A stretch of DNA of 64,000 nucleotides from Pagrus major (taxonomy: Eukaryota; Chordata; Actinopteri; Spariformes; Sparidae). The notes under the pieces were generated by a model. The model was given only the letters and a program-made list of their open reading frames with translations, ran no database searches and was not told where the DNA came from. The translations under genes and the position numbers were made by a program. Where the stretch lies: NCBI RefSeq assembly GCF_040436345.1, contig NC_133230.1, forward strand, positions 24,658,197 through 24,722,196, in the 5' to 3' direction. Each line of letters starts with the position of its first letter. Within the stretch, counting starts at the first letter, position 1. This document shows, piece by piece, positions 12,201 to 22,675 of the stretch.

Positions 12201-15200
12201 CTGTTGCACTGGGTAACATCTTCTATTATTACAATGAACATGGACAGTGTAGTTTATGTTGAATCAATCCCACGCCACACAACAAACCATTCCACTACTG
12301 AAAATAGTCCAAAACCAATGCATTATTTACTCATGTTTGAGGTATTTACTAAAAACTAGAGTGCCCTGCTGATTTAGGAAATTTCTGAGCATTATTTAGA
12401 GATGAAAGTATATAATCATTTTTCAGCAGCCTGTTTTGTTTCTCCAGTCGGGACAAATGTGCCCGGAGCTAAGTGAGAAACGAACTAAAACATTATTGGT
12501 TTTGGTCTTTTCATGGAATTTGTTGACAATAAGAAAAAAATATAAAATGTCACCATCCGTATCGTGTAAAGTTTGCAAATACATTTCTTGAGCACAAAAT
12601 ATGGTTTTGTTTGCTCAAATGAAATTATGTTTTGCTTGCGCATATTTTCTCTTCAAAATATAATTTATGCGCTCAAACTCTCCCATTGTTCCTTCACAAA
12701 TGTGGCACAAATATCACGCCCTATTAAACTCTTTGACACAACTCTAATGCAGGGGCAACCCCTCACACACATACAGTATGCACACAGAGCAAGTGAGAAC
12801 ATTAACAGTAACAACAGTAAGTCCCTGTAAAGATACATTTCATTCAAACACACACACAGCATTATAGTATTATACGTTTTTAAATTAACTTTGTTTAATT
12901 TTTTTAAAAGAGGGGTATTTCGGAGATTCCTTCGCGTACCACTAGAGGGAGCCCGCGTACCACCAGTGGTACATGTACCATAGTTTGAGAAAGGCAGGTG
13001 TAAACGAATGAAACCACTATTGCTGATACAATACATTTTCTTGTACATTATATTTTCTGTGGTTTCTGAGTGGTTTCAAGCCATCACCTCAGCCGACAAT
13101 TGTTGACACAGTTGACTTTTTTCTCCCATTCTGGAGAGTCCTGCTGGGTGGGCTTCTTGAAAGTCACCACTAACCCTAACCCACCCTTTTTCATTTCTTT
13201 TGAGATCAAAAACAAGCCTGTAAAATGAACTTGAGGTGAGCGTTTGTTTAAATGTTTGTTTAAATGCTACACAAATTAATATTTTACAGTAAACTGAAGC
13301 AAATTTGTTTATCCTTTATGAAGCCCCTAGTGTTGATGGACTCCCACTCAGTTGAATGTGTTGCTCTCTATCCCTGAGGATGAACTGGGACTGACAGTGG
13401 TTATGGCAGGATCTTGTTCATGGTCCACTCACCACAATACGACCCTTGGGGATAAGTGGTGGGAATTGAGGATCTGTGGTTCTGGCTCCTTGGAGGGGTT
13501 TGGCAGACCCACACCCAGTGCCTGTTAATGTAGTCAAGCCAAGCAGAAAAATCTGCATTGCCTGAGACAAGATCTCAAGGTCATTCCTTTCCTTTTCCAT
13601 GCTCTGCCTCCTAAAACCACCAACAACCAGTATTTGATGTTGACAGTGATCAGCTATGAATGTTAGTTATGCCCCCCGATTACCGCTGATTCTTTTTTTT
13701 TATCATCAAAATTGTGCTTCCCCAAATATTGCAGTTGTGCTGACGATCCTTTTGTTTGTGTTTTACCTTTTTTTCCTTGTACATTTTCAGTTTTATGCAC
13801 ATCAGCTGCTCACTCAACTTTTTCGTCCTCCTCTCTACAGAGTTGTTCATCGAGCGCTTCTGCATGACAGGGGGAAACAGCCCCATTGGCTACTTGAAGG
13901 CCTACCACACTAACCTTTACCTGTCTGCTGATCCCATCAAGGTTCGAGAAGCACTGGAGGAAGGTCAGTGCTAAAAGACAGAAGCTACATATTACTGTGA
14001 AGCTGTAACACCAGTGTAAGTTATAACATTTATTGATACACAGCTGATTTTTCAACAATTCATTCAGGCATAGCAGCAGCCACCATGTTCACCCCAGAGA
14101 AGATGACGGAAGTGTCGGAGACTCAGCTGCGTGTTGCCTTCGATGGTGACGCTGTCCTCTTTTCTGATGAGTCTGAGCGCATTTTCAAGGCCCACGGACG
14201 GGACAAGTTCTTTGAGCACGAGAAGGCGCATGAGAACATGCCTCTGGACCATGTACAGTATACATATACAGTGACATTTTTTTAATCTCACTGCTATTGG
14301 GCATGTAGTGCATTTGGTACATTCAATGAAGGGATTTTTCTGGTTTATTACAACTTGGGTCTATTGTCTTGCCTGTGACCATCATTTCTGTCACTAAGGA
14401 TTGGGGAAACATGGTGATATCCATCAGTCCATGCCATCCCCCTTTTTAATCAAAATGACCAAAATGCATCCACCTTGTTAACCTAGCTAGGGTTAAGAGT
14501 TAAGGCTTATTTATGTCCCCTTTGCGTACGAAAATATATACAACCGTTTTTGAGCAAACCTTTATTGCCCACATATTTCCAATGCATCCATCCAATGCAT
14601 CCACACCTAGAGGGCGCCGCTCAGAGTCAACTTGGTCTCTCACAGGCCTCCACTTTTCCTTTGCCACCATCCAAAGAAGCGGTCAGATGACCATACAGGC
14701 TTTTCATAAACCAGATTATCAAAAGAATTTGAATTTGAGCACATGTTGAAATATTGGCAAACATTCCTAATTAAGCAGGAAAACACTGTGCACAAGTGTA
14801 AGTACAGGAAGTCAAAGATGAACAAGAAATTTGGTCTGTAAACTCATTTTTTCCATTTGTCTTTTTTCTTTCAAATTAATTTGACTGATCTGGTGGTTTG
14901 TTTTAAACCTGTCCGAGCTTTTATTTCTCGCTACATCTTACTTCTCCTTGAAATGTCACCTCATTTCACTATCTCAGGAATCATTAGACCAATAGGAATG
15001 ATGGCTAATGCTATGACTGCAAGTTATAAGTTATAATAAAGCAGCTGCATGTACAGGAAAGTTTGTTATGAACTGAGATTCTAAAATTTGAACAAATAGA
15101 TCCACATATAAATCTAGAAGCTAACAAATGCAGCCTGTGGGCTCACTGTATTCGTCCTTCTTTCTGCAGGGGCCATTGAAGTGTTTCCTTGAGGCTTTAG

Positions 15201-15541
15201 GAAAGCTGCAGAAGAAGTTCTATAACAAAGGCCAGCGCATGGACTGCCCCATCCGGACCTACTTGGTGACAGCTCGCTCCGCAGCCAGTTCTGGTACCAG
15301 AGCCCTAAAAACTCTGCGCTCATGGGGTCTGGAGATCAATGAAGCTCTCTTTTTGGCAGGGGCACCCAAGGGCCCCGTGCTTGAGAAGATCAGGCCGCAC
15401 ATCTTCTTTGATGACCACATGTTTCACGTGGAGGGAGCAGCTGAATTAGGGACGGTAGCGTGCCACGTGCCCTATGGGATAGCTCAGACGGTCAGCAAGA
15501 AAGGAATTAAGGACAAAGAGACGTCTTCAGCACCCAAGTAG
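9254..15541 (+). CDS. nt5c1a: Cytosolic 5'-nucleotidase IA-like, six exons
   Basis: Coding exons are 9254-9391, 11193-11360, 11568-11697, 13841-13963, 14068-14252 and 15170-15541. All have GT/AG borders and compatible phases and give 371 residues, close to the usual length of vertebrate cN-IA (about 368). The family dephosphorylates cytosolic nucleoside monophosphates, mainly AMP, to nucleosides. HAD-type catalytic motifs are visible: [10 protein letters not shown] (Asp212/Asp214), LVTAR (281-284) and FFDDH (Asp329/330). The [20 protein letters not shown] stretch is strongly conserved in the family. ATG 9254 was chosen because it is the first in-frame ATG, has a purine at -3, and the short Ser/Asn-rich N-terminus leads into KPDS-PKPENA, as in cN-IA. 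The last donor (CAT|GTACAG) is weak. The paralogue cN-IB is possible, but the C-terminal half reads closer to IA. The 3' half is duplicated at 22.7-24.4 kb. Confidence 0.92.
9935..10015. repeat. LINE 3'-tail-like fragment
   Basis: The phrase TTTATTCATCCCACATTGGG followed by GAAATTCACTTGTTACAG resembles the conserved 3' tail of fish LINE families. It lies in intron 1 of the nucleotidase gene. No coding part remains. Confidence 0.45.
10078..10275. mobile_element. Small inverted-repeat element in intron 1
   Basis: The ends TTTAAAGGGGCTCTGTGTAA and TGCATAGGGCCCCTTTAA are imperfect inverted repeats about 200 bases apart with no coding content. The structure is that of a MITE. It belongs to a different family from the GTGCACTATGTAG elements, though the AAAGGGGC tip is similar. 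Confidence 0.55.
12148..12168. repeat. A-homopolymer in intron 3
   Basis: A run of about 21 A residues followed by an AT-rich stretch, inside intron 3 of the nucleotidase gene. Confidence 0.9.
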
Positions 15542-15629
15542 CCTGGACATCACTGCGCAGAGACAAAGGAAGTGGTACTCAGTGCTGTTTAAAATGCCAT
15601 ATACCACAGGAGACCTCCTGTTTATTAGA

Positions 15630-15635
15630 AATAAA
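15630..15635 (+). terminator. Poly(A) signal of nt5c1a-like gene
   Basis: AATAAA lies 89 bases after the stop codon and is kept in the duplicated copy. Other weaker signals further down could be used instead. Confidence 0.55.
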
Positions 15636-16163
15636 ACAAAGTCTTCACACTTTGAAACAATATTTATTTAGACGCCAGGTTGCTCAGCAAACTTGAAGCA
15701 GGATTTGTCAGACTTGCATGTTGTTGGTTTGCCTTTATGTATGTTGTACACGTGGTTGTTTGATCAATGTATATGAATGTAGTTTAAAATGAAGTATATT
15801 GGTAAGAAGGGAACATTTTACTTTAAATTTATATATTTATTTCTTATATCTTATAAAGATGAGTTATAACTTATTTAGCATTTATTGACATCCATCATGT
15901 GCAATTTTCACTTCTGCTACTTGTACCTGAAGTGATAAAAGTTTGGTGTCTCCCTTGTTGTTGCCTGTCTGCCTTATTTTATCATTTGGGTGTGTCGTTG
16001 TTGGTACTGTTGTTCTACTGTTCTGAGTGTGAAGTGTCTATTGAATAACACGCTTGATCAGATGTGGAATCTGGGTTAATCTTGGCCAAATGAACACTGT
16101 GGACTGTTATGCAATCAAGTTTTTGTGTTTCAAGATTGAAGTAAAGATGACTGTATTACTAAC

Positions 16164-16359
16164 TTGCTCCTGCTTCATTCATCGCAGCTGTCACTGACAC
16201 ATGAAAACAGAAAACATTACAGCTCATCTGGCTTAATCCAAGACATTTGCTTTACGGTTACTGTTAGTTCATTTAATAAAGAAAACATAAGTAGGCTATC
16301 GGTGCTTTCAAAGACATGCATTAGCATTGTCTAAGAAAGTGATACTCACAAAGTCCCAC
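16164..16359 (-). pseudogene. ISG12 5'-exon relic (exons 1-2)
   Basis: The minus-strand stretches 16164-16193 and 16350-16359 line up with exons 2 and 1 of the A-type ISG12 genes, including flanking splice sites and upstream promoter sequence. The start codon is changed (ATG to GTG at 16357-16359). Exon 2 reads TGACAGCTGCGATGAATGAA instead of the hydrophobic A-type sequence. No exon 3 or 4 follows before the end of the nucleotidase gene. It is therefore a stranded 5' remnant lying tail-to-tail with nt5c1a, and it was carried along in duplication N. Confidence 0.7.
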
Positions 16360-18177
16360 GTCATTCCTTATTCTGCTGCACCTTGAACTGGGTTTATATT
16401 CTATAGGTGAGGGTTAGGTAACATTTCTTGAGAAATGGAAAGAGGGTGTCACAGAGTCCTTATCTCCGTTGAACCTGAACTAACATTTCAAGACATGACT
16501 ATAACTGGAACACCAGAATAGAAAGCAAAGGATAGAAACACTTTAAAAGACTCTGATAAATCAGTGGACCTCGTACTTTGTAAAGACCCGTTGGCCTTTC
16601 AGTGTGACCAGCCCAAAGCACGCCTGTGCAATAATTAGGATGTTTAATCAACACTTTTATGTGACACCAGTCACCTGTCAGGTGGATGTGGTTGGATTAT
16701 CTTTGAAAAGGAGATGTGGGTTGAATCAAATTTGAATTTAAGAGGAAAAAAGTTGTTTGTGTGTACGAGCAAGTCTTTGAGTTCAACTCATGACTAGTTA
16801 TGTTCAAGCATACCACCTAAAACAGATGATTAGTAAAAAAGGTAAAAACTGAATGAAATCTGCAACTGTGACTCCAGATTTTAATTAAGCCATATCTAAT
16901 GACACCATTTTGAAGGTCTCCATCCCAATTTTTCCCAACATCAGTACGTGGTCTCCGTAGATGTAGATATTGACGTTAAAAATGCTCTGATATGTCACAT
17001 AAATAAATGATCTCAAAGGGGTCGTTTATAGTGACGAATATACAGAAAAAGTGTGTTTTAGCATCTTTCAGCTCATTGTGTTGGTTTTGCGAGTCAAGTC
17101 AATTTAATGTATAAGATACCAATTCACAACAACAGTTATTTCAAGACACTTTTTAATAAGAGCGGGTCTAGTCCCTTCACGTTACTTTACAGAGACCCAA
17201 CAATCCCCGTGAGCAAGCACTTGGTGACAGTGGTGAGGAAAATCAGCTTTTTAACAGAAAGAAACCAAGAAGCAGAAAGGATGAGCAAATTGTCTAATTT
17301 GTTTCTATGTATGTGTAAATGTCCCGACTTCTTTGGAATTGGCATTGTGGGTTACAACTTCCTTATGAGATTTTGAAGTCCAGAAATGGTTATGGATAAG
17401 CTGATAAACTGAATAGGTTACTTGATCTCAACAAATATCAGCAGTTTAGCACATTTGAAGTGACAGATTCAGCAGTTGCAGTTGCTTCTTTTTAGTTGAC
17501 TATCTTTTGTTTTCTAGCCAGGACACAATCAGGTTACACAGGAAATTAGAGACTGTTTAAATGTCATAAACCTGGCTGCTGTTATAAATAGATTGTCTAA
17601 CCAACACCCAACCTTATTTTGGAAGCATTAATGACTCATTTTAACATAGGGATTGTTTTTTACGGTGTGTGAACACAGACAATACATTAACTACAGGGAG
17701 ATTAGCTCTGACCCTATTAGCTCTTTAACACCACTTTAACAAACATGTGTAGTTGAGACCAGATATGGATAAAAGACCAGTTGTTGTGAAGAGGAAAAAG
17801 TCATTCAATTCAATAGAAAAAGTACGTGTGATGTGAAAGTGAATGTGAAAGATGTTTAATTACAATACAATCAATCTATAAAACTATCCCTGTGTGAAAC
17901 TTTGTAGCAGACTACATACGCAGTCCAGAAACATTACAAAAAAAACCAGAATGCCTTCTCTCAAATATAATGGAACTGCATCACACTTGGCTTTGGTGCT
18001 CAAAGCGTCAAAAAAATACATTTGAGAAACTCTTTCCAGAAATCATGACCTGCTTACACAAGATAATCCACAGACCTCATTGTGAACAGTTGCTCATAGT
18101 TATGACTCCTCAGCTGATGATCTACTGACTATTTACACATGACACAGTGAGCCAGCATCTTTCAGAGGCTTTAAAAG
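16360..18177. other. Spacer between relic and ISG12-A1
   Basis: No gene is seen. From about 17.1 kb the sequence is one of three copies of a shared spacer (others at about 25.93 and 35.09 kb). Near 17960-18110 it holds a degraded half of a small element with TGCCTTCTCTCAAATATAAT. Confidence 0.6.
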
Positions 18178-18183
18178 TTTATT
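18178..18183 (-). terminator. Poly(A) signal of ISG12-A1
   Basis: TTTATT on the plus strand (AATAAA on the gene strand), about 170 bases after the stop codon, in a position conserved in all A and B copies. Confidence 0.65.
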
Positions 18184-18353
18184 GCATAAAAACATTTCAG
18201 ACATTATTTTCAATTTCCTCCTTAATTTAGCAAAAAATGATTTTCAAATCAAAACAAATCAATTTTACTTAAATAGCCCAAAATCCCAATCGCATTGCCT
18301 CAGTGGGCTTTACAATCTGTAAAGTGAACGACATCCTCTGTCCTTAGACCAGA

Positions 18354-19021
18354 TCAGATGAGGAGTGCAATCAGCCCTCCTGCTGCTGCTCCAGTGCCGC
18401 CCACAGCTGCACTGACAGCTCCTGACAGTCCAGCTGCACCTACAGAAACATTGCACAGGCTTTATATCAAGGTATGGAGCTACAGCAATGATCATCTCAG
18501 CATTCAGACACAAAGCTTAAAAAAGTCATTTAATACATCAAGGAATGAATTTTACCTGCTGCCTGCAAAACAGCCACTGTACTTCCTGCTGCCACTGCTC
18601 CTCCATTAGCCACTGCTGCAGCTGACATCATGCTGGCAGCATAGGAGCCTGCTGCTATTCCAGCTGAGGTGAATCCTATGCCGGCCAGAACAAAAGGAGC
18701 CCCGACCACGGCACCTGCTGCACATTGTCAAAAGCATAGCAGAGGAAACTGTTACACCACTTCAAAATGGATCATGCTTGATATAACTTCAGTATGTAAA
18801 TGGATTTTCTACTTTAAAGTGTGTTAAAAACAACTGGAAACAACACAGATGATCCATGAAGGCTTTCCAAACACTTACTTGCTCCTGCTCCGATTAACGC
18901 AGCTGTCACTGAAACACAAGATGAAAACATTACAGCTCATTTGGTTTAGTTAAAGACAATTTGCTATGGTTACTACATTCATAGAGAAAGAGAAGGAACA
19001 GTGTTACTCACATAGCCCCAT
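18354..19021 (-). CDS. isg12: ISG12/IFI27-like protein, A-type copy 1
   Basis: Four exons on the minus strand, in transcript order: 19012-19021, 18879-18908, 18556-18717 and 18354-18439. All have GT-AG borders and every intron is in phase 1, giving 95 residues. The protein is almost wholly small and hydrophobic. The family core is in exon 3 ([23 protein letters not shown]) and the Gly/Ala-rich end (AAGLSGA to GGLIALLI-stop) is in exon 4. Members of this family (Pfam IFI6/IFI27) are interferon-induced and sit in mitochondrial, ER or nuclear-envelope membranes, where several affect apoptosis; those roles are family knowledge. The start is fixed by the 10-base first exon ATGGGGCTAT, shared by the A copies. 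A TATA-like TATATAA lies about 40 bases upstream. It is nearly identical to A2 at 36.3 kb, with one visible residue change in exon 4. Confidence 0.9.
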
Positions 19022-19060
19022 GTTGTTCTTCTTTGTGATGAGCCTTGCACTGGGCTGAGT

Positions 19061-19104
19061 TTATATACTGAGAGTTAGGTATCACTTCCTCAGAAATGAA
19101 GCAG
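19061..19104 (-). promoter_or_regulatory. TATA box and degenerate ISRE-like site, A1
   Basis: TTATATA (TATATAA on the gene strand) lies at 19061-19067. CAGAAATGAAGCAG at 19091-19104 occupies the place where B2 and C carry GAGAAACGAAACT. The A version has lost the second GAAAC, so interferon response is less certain. The TATA call is fair; the response element is inferred by position. Confidence 0.45.
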
Positions 19105-21063
19105 TTTAAGATCTAATCAAAAGAGGGCGTCACTGAGTACTTAGCTCCCTTTCAAAATAAACTTTAGTCATTAACATTTCTTGGGTGGTTTGTCATAACT
19201 ATAACTGGAAAAACAGGACAGAAACATAGGCAGAAATTAAGCACGTGTGACATGGTGATGTAGTGTGATGTCAAGAAGTCATGAATTTAAAGGTGGGGCT
19301 ACTGATGAGGCCTTTCAGGCACTTTCTGTGGGAGAGAGGAGCTCCCGCTGGCACGGACTTTGGCTTTTTAACTTTTAAGACATTTTACATGAATCATCTC
19401 AGCAACTATTGGATGGATTTTTGTATGATATTCACTTAAATGGGCACCTGAGTGAGAAGAATTCTGTACAACATGGAAAAAACCTCAGTATACATTGGCA
19501 GCAGCGCTACTTATAGGCACACATAAATATCACACAGTAAATAGTAATCACAACAGTCTGAGACAATGATGAGCTGAATGTATCACAATGCAAGGTGCAA
19601 AGATTAGACGTCTCGGAAGTAGAATTTAGTCCTTGTTGCAGCAGGAAGGCATCTTAAACCATGTTGATTTGTTGGACAACAAGCTGTAGTGCCTCCCAGA
19701 GGGCAAAAGCTGACACAAAAAGTGAGCAGGAAGGGATGGGTAAAATATCATTTTATAGGGACATCACTGCTGAGGGTCCAAGGGTCTGTCTCCTTCACAG
19801 GAAGCTCCAGATCCAGTGGATGCAGCGGCTGTTGTTCATGTGGACCGAAAGACTAATGAATGCTGAGTGGGAGAAATGTAATGAAGGAATGTTTGATTTG
19901 TACACTGACATCAATCGTTGGTCTGAGAGGGCTTCAATATCCGTCACAATGGCAGACTCTGGGTGTCTGGAGGTACAGATGAGATGAGCCTTGGAGAAAT
20001 TCCAGACTCCGTTGGTGATACTGAGAGACGACAGGGACCGAGAGTCTGTAGCTCCTGTCTACGACTACACTCCTGTACACTGTACTTTAAGTATTTGTAT
20101 AACTGAGGCCCTTTCCAGTCTATTATTTTATTCATCATTGATTATTCCACATCAAGCTGCTGCACTTAAAAAATGTTAATGAGCTTGTGAACAATTTAAT
20201 TTACTCATTCAGGCCATCTAGTGGACATGATGAGGAATGGAAGAAAAATATGTGCAGACGACACACTGAACTGTCACAGCTTTTACAGATTTATTGTTTT
20301 TATTTACTGAAAAAATATTTTAAAAATTAGATTTTTAATTCATATAAGAAGTTCATCCATGCCAGTGACAGTTTTCTAAGTCAAGTTACATTTTACAGTC
20401 TTGTGGATTTCTGTTTGTTCCCCTTCACTCTTCTTGAAAGCTACACTCTATCAAATTGGTCGATATTTACAGGTTGAAATCCAGGTCAGGTTTTGTTATA
20501 TTTCTATCTTCCTGAATACTTTGCAAGTTAGACAACGTCACTGTTTTGGGACCACCTTGCTGCCAGGTAGTAGACTCACATTGTTCAGTGAAACTGCAGG
20601 TAAGGGGCAAATTAAGATTAGCATGAGAAAAATCATTTGTTCAGCTTTTTTATTTATCCCCTTTTGTCTTTTTATTTGTTTTGGTTGCTTTTTGCTGTCA
20701 TGAAGTCTCTTAAAGGGAGAGTTCACCCCAAAATAAAAAATAGATATTTGTCCTCATACCTGCAATACTATTTGTCCATCTAGATTGTTTTGGTGGAAAT
20801 TGGGGAGTTTGGGAGGTATGGGTTATACAGATGTCTGCCTTCTCTCAAATAAAATGGAACTACATCACACTTGGCTTGGGTGCTCAAAGCGTAAAAAAAT
20901 AAATAAATACACATTTGAAAAACTCTTTCCAGAAATCATGACCCACTTACGCAAAATAATCCTTGTTGTGAGCAGTTGCTCATAGTTTTGACCCCTCAGC
21001 TGATGATCTCCCAACTATTTACACATGACACAGTGAGCCAGCATCTTTAAGCAGTTCTAAAAG
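19105..21063. other. Duplicated spacer with recurring ORF block
   Basis: No gene is recognised. The stretch from about 19.2 to 20.2 kb occurs three times (also 33.4-34.5 and 37.1-38.2 kb). It contains an open frame with WMQRLLFMW and MNAEWEKCNEGMFDLYTDIN, preceded by an acceptor-like CTCCTTCACAG. The frame is interrupted differently in each copy, which suggests old captured DNA and not a working gene. A partial element beginning TTAAAGGGAGAGTTCACCCC starts at about 20711. Confidence 0.5.
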
Positions 21064-21069
21064 TTTATT
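21064..21069 (-). terminator. Poly(A) signal of ISG12-B1
   Basis: TTTATT on the plus strand (AATAAA on the gene strand), in the same place as in the other B copies. It lies beyond the inserted repeat and the stranded old C-terminus. Confidence 0.55.
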
Positions 21070-21226
21070 GCATACAAACATTTCAGCTGTCTGACATGAC
21101 AAAGTTGCTGGTTAGTATGTGAACTGACATTATTTTCAATTTCATCCTTAATTTGGCAAAAAAAAATGACTGGCCTCAGATTTTACAATCTGTAAAGTGA
21201 ACGACATCCTCTGTCACCGACCAGAT

Positions 21227-21384
21227 TCAGATGAGTGCAACCAGCCCTCCATTGTGCATAGTTAGTACTTTTACTTTAGGTACTTTACAGTACATTTTGA
21301 GCCCAATACTTTTGTACTTTTACTTGAGTAAAAATGTATGCGTATGACTTTGACTTGTGACAGTATTTCTACACTATAGAACTG
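21227..21384 (-). other. Stranded ancestral C-terminus plus inserted repeat, B1
   Basis: On the gene strand 21251-21227 reads GGAGGGCTGGTTGCACTCAT plus CTGA, that is G-G-L-V-A-L-I-stop, the counterpart of the A-type ending GGLIALLI. It is separated from the present exon 4 by about 130 bases containing TACTTTTACTTGAGTAAAA-type sequence, typical of a widespread fish repeat. The translated frame now stops at 21385, before it. Confidence 0.7.
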
Positions 21385-22097
21385 CTATTTAAGGACAACA
21401 TCTGACACCATCAACTTAGGCTCAGCAGCTGTGTCATCATCAGGTGGGTCATCATCAGCTGGGTCATGATCATCAGCTTTTGCTTTTGCTTTTGCTTTTC
21501 CCACAAAGAGACTAGTCAGCCACCCCAATGCTCCTCCAGTGCCAGCCACAGCTGTAGTGGCAGTTGCCGACAGACCAGCTGCACCTACAGCAAGATTACA
21601 CTGGTTTAATATCAAGGTATGAAGCTACAGAAAAGCTGAGAAATAAATAAATAAATAACTAGGCTAAAAACAAGGACACTACAATGTCCATTATTGTTGT
21701 CTGTAGTGTGCATGTCCTGTCATTTTATAGCTGCATGTATTGTGATTTGTTCTGCGTGTCTGACAAACCTGTGAAGACGAAGGCAAATTTCCACATTATG
21801 GATAATAAAGATTATTATTGTTAAATGAATGAGTGGCACTATTATACGCAGTGGTTCCATCATAGTCATACTTAACAATGGATTGTAACCAAAAGCTACA
21901 AATCTGTTATGACAAGAAGATGAAACGGCTTTTATCTGCTGACTGCAAGACAGCCACAGCACTTCCAGCTGCCACTCCTCCTCCGTTAGCAATCGCAGCA
22001 GCCGACATCATTTTAGCAGCGATGGAGCCTGCTGCTATTCCAGCTGAGGTGAAACCTGCAGCGCCCAGAGCCAAAGGAGCCCCGACCACGGCAACTA
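21385..22097 (-). pseudogene. ISG12 B-type copy 1, truncated and splice-broken
   Basis: Only exons 3 (21936-22097) and 4 (21385-21584) remain. Exons 1 and 2 are missing because duplication N copy 2 begins at 22163. In addition the exon 3 donor, GTAAAA in B2 and B3, is ATAAAA here (plus strand TTTTAT at 21930-21935). The remaining reading frame is intact, with core [20 protein letters not shown] and a B-type charged tail (KAKAKAKA, then DDHDPADDDPPDDD). It could give a product only through a new promoter and a cryptic donor, so it is called a pseudogene. Exon 4 has one KA unit more than the sister copies. Confidence 0.85.
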
Positions 22098-22675
22098 CTG
22101 CACATGGATAAGAACAGAATCAGAGGAAACTTTTCTAAATCAAAGTGTGCTAATTTGTTGGGTAGTGTTGATGGACTCCCACTCAGTTGAATGTGTTGCT
22201 CTCTATCCCTGAGGATGAACTGGGACTGACAGTGGTTATGGCAGGATCTTGTTCATGGTCCACTCACCACAATACGACCCTTGGGGATAAGTGGTGGGAA
22301 TTGAGGATCTGTGGTTCTGGCTCCTTGGAGGGGTTTGGCAGACCCACACCCAGTGCCTGCTAATGTAGTCAAGCCAAGCAGAAAAATCTGCATTGCCTGA
22401 GACAAGATCTCAAGGTCATTCCTTTCCTTTTCCATGCTCTGCCTCCTAAAACCACCAACAACCAGTATTTGATGTTGACAGTGATCAGCTATGAATGTTA
22501 GTTATGCCCCCCGATTACCCCTGATTCTTTTTTCTTATCATCAAAATTGTGCTTCCCCAAATATTGCAGTCCTCCTGACGATCCTTTTGTTTGTGTTTTA
22601 CCTTTTTTTCCTTGTACATTTTCAGTTTTATGCACATCAGCTGCTCACTCAACTTTTTCGTCCTCCTCTCTACAG

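Larger units (their letters stand above)
13328..17950. repeat. Segmental duplication N, copy 1
   Basis: From TAGTGTTGATGGACTCCC at 13328 this block matches 22163 onward at a constant offset of 8835 bases through exons 4-6 of the nucleotidase gene. It continues past the gene through the ISG12 relic to about 17.95 kb. Differences are single bases and small indels, so the event is fairly young. The left edge lies inside intron 3, so exons 1-3 were not copied. The part beyond about 17.1 kb also occurs a third time at 35.1-35.9 kb. Confidence 0.92.
17130..22160. repeat. Segmental duplication AB, copy 1
   Basis: About 5 kb carrying ISG12-A1 and ISG12-B1 matches 35.09-40.12 kb at an offset of 17959 falling to about 17950 through small indels. 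Coding exons, introns, intergenic repeats and poly(A) signals are all in the same order. The right edge stops exactly where duplication N copy 2 begins (22163). Confidence 0.92.

Noticed and set aside
13418-13600. Minus-strand open frame, repeated at 22253-22435
   Set aside because: It lies in intron 3 of the nucleotidase gene and is conserved only because the segment was duplicated. No family resemblance.
15114-15323. Minus-strand frame opposite nucleotidase exon 6, repeated at 23949-24158
   Set aside because: It is the antisense shadow of a real exon.
18358-18609. Plus-strand frames beginning MRSAISPPAAAP, and similar at 36317 and 39870
   Set aside because: They are antisense to ISG12 exons and cross their introns. 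The minus strand has the family motifs and the splice sites.
21385-21615. Reading the B-type exon 4 as starting at [10 protein letters not shown]
   Set aside because: That start lies in the intron before the acceptor CTGTAG. The spliced reading gives the family's AAGLS sequence in frame.
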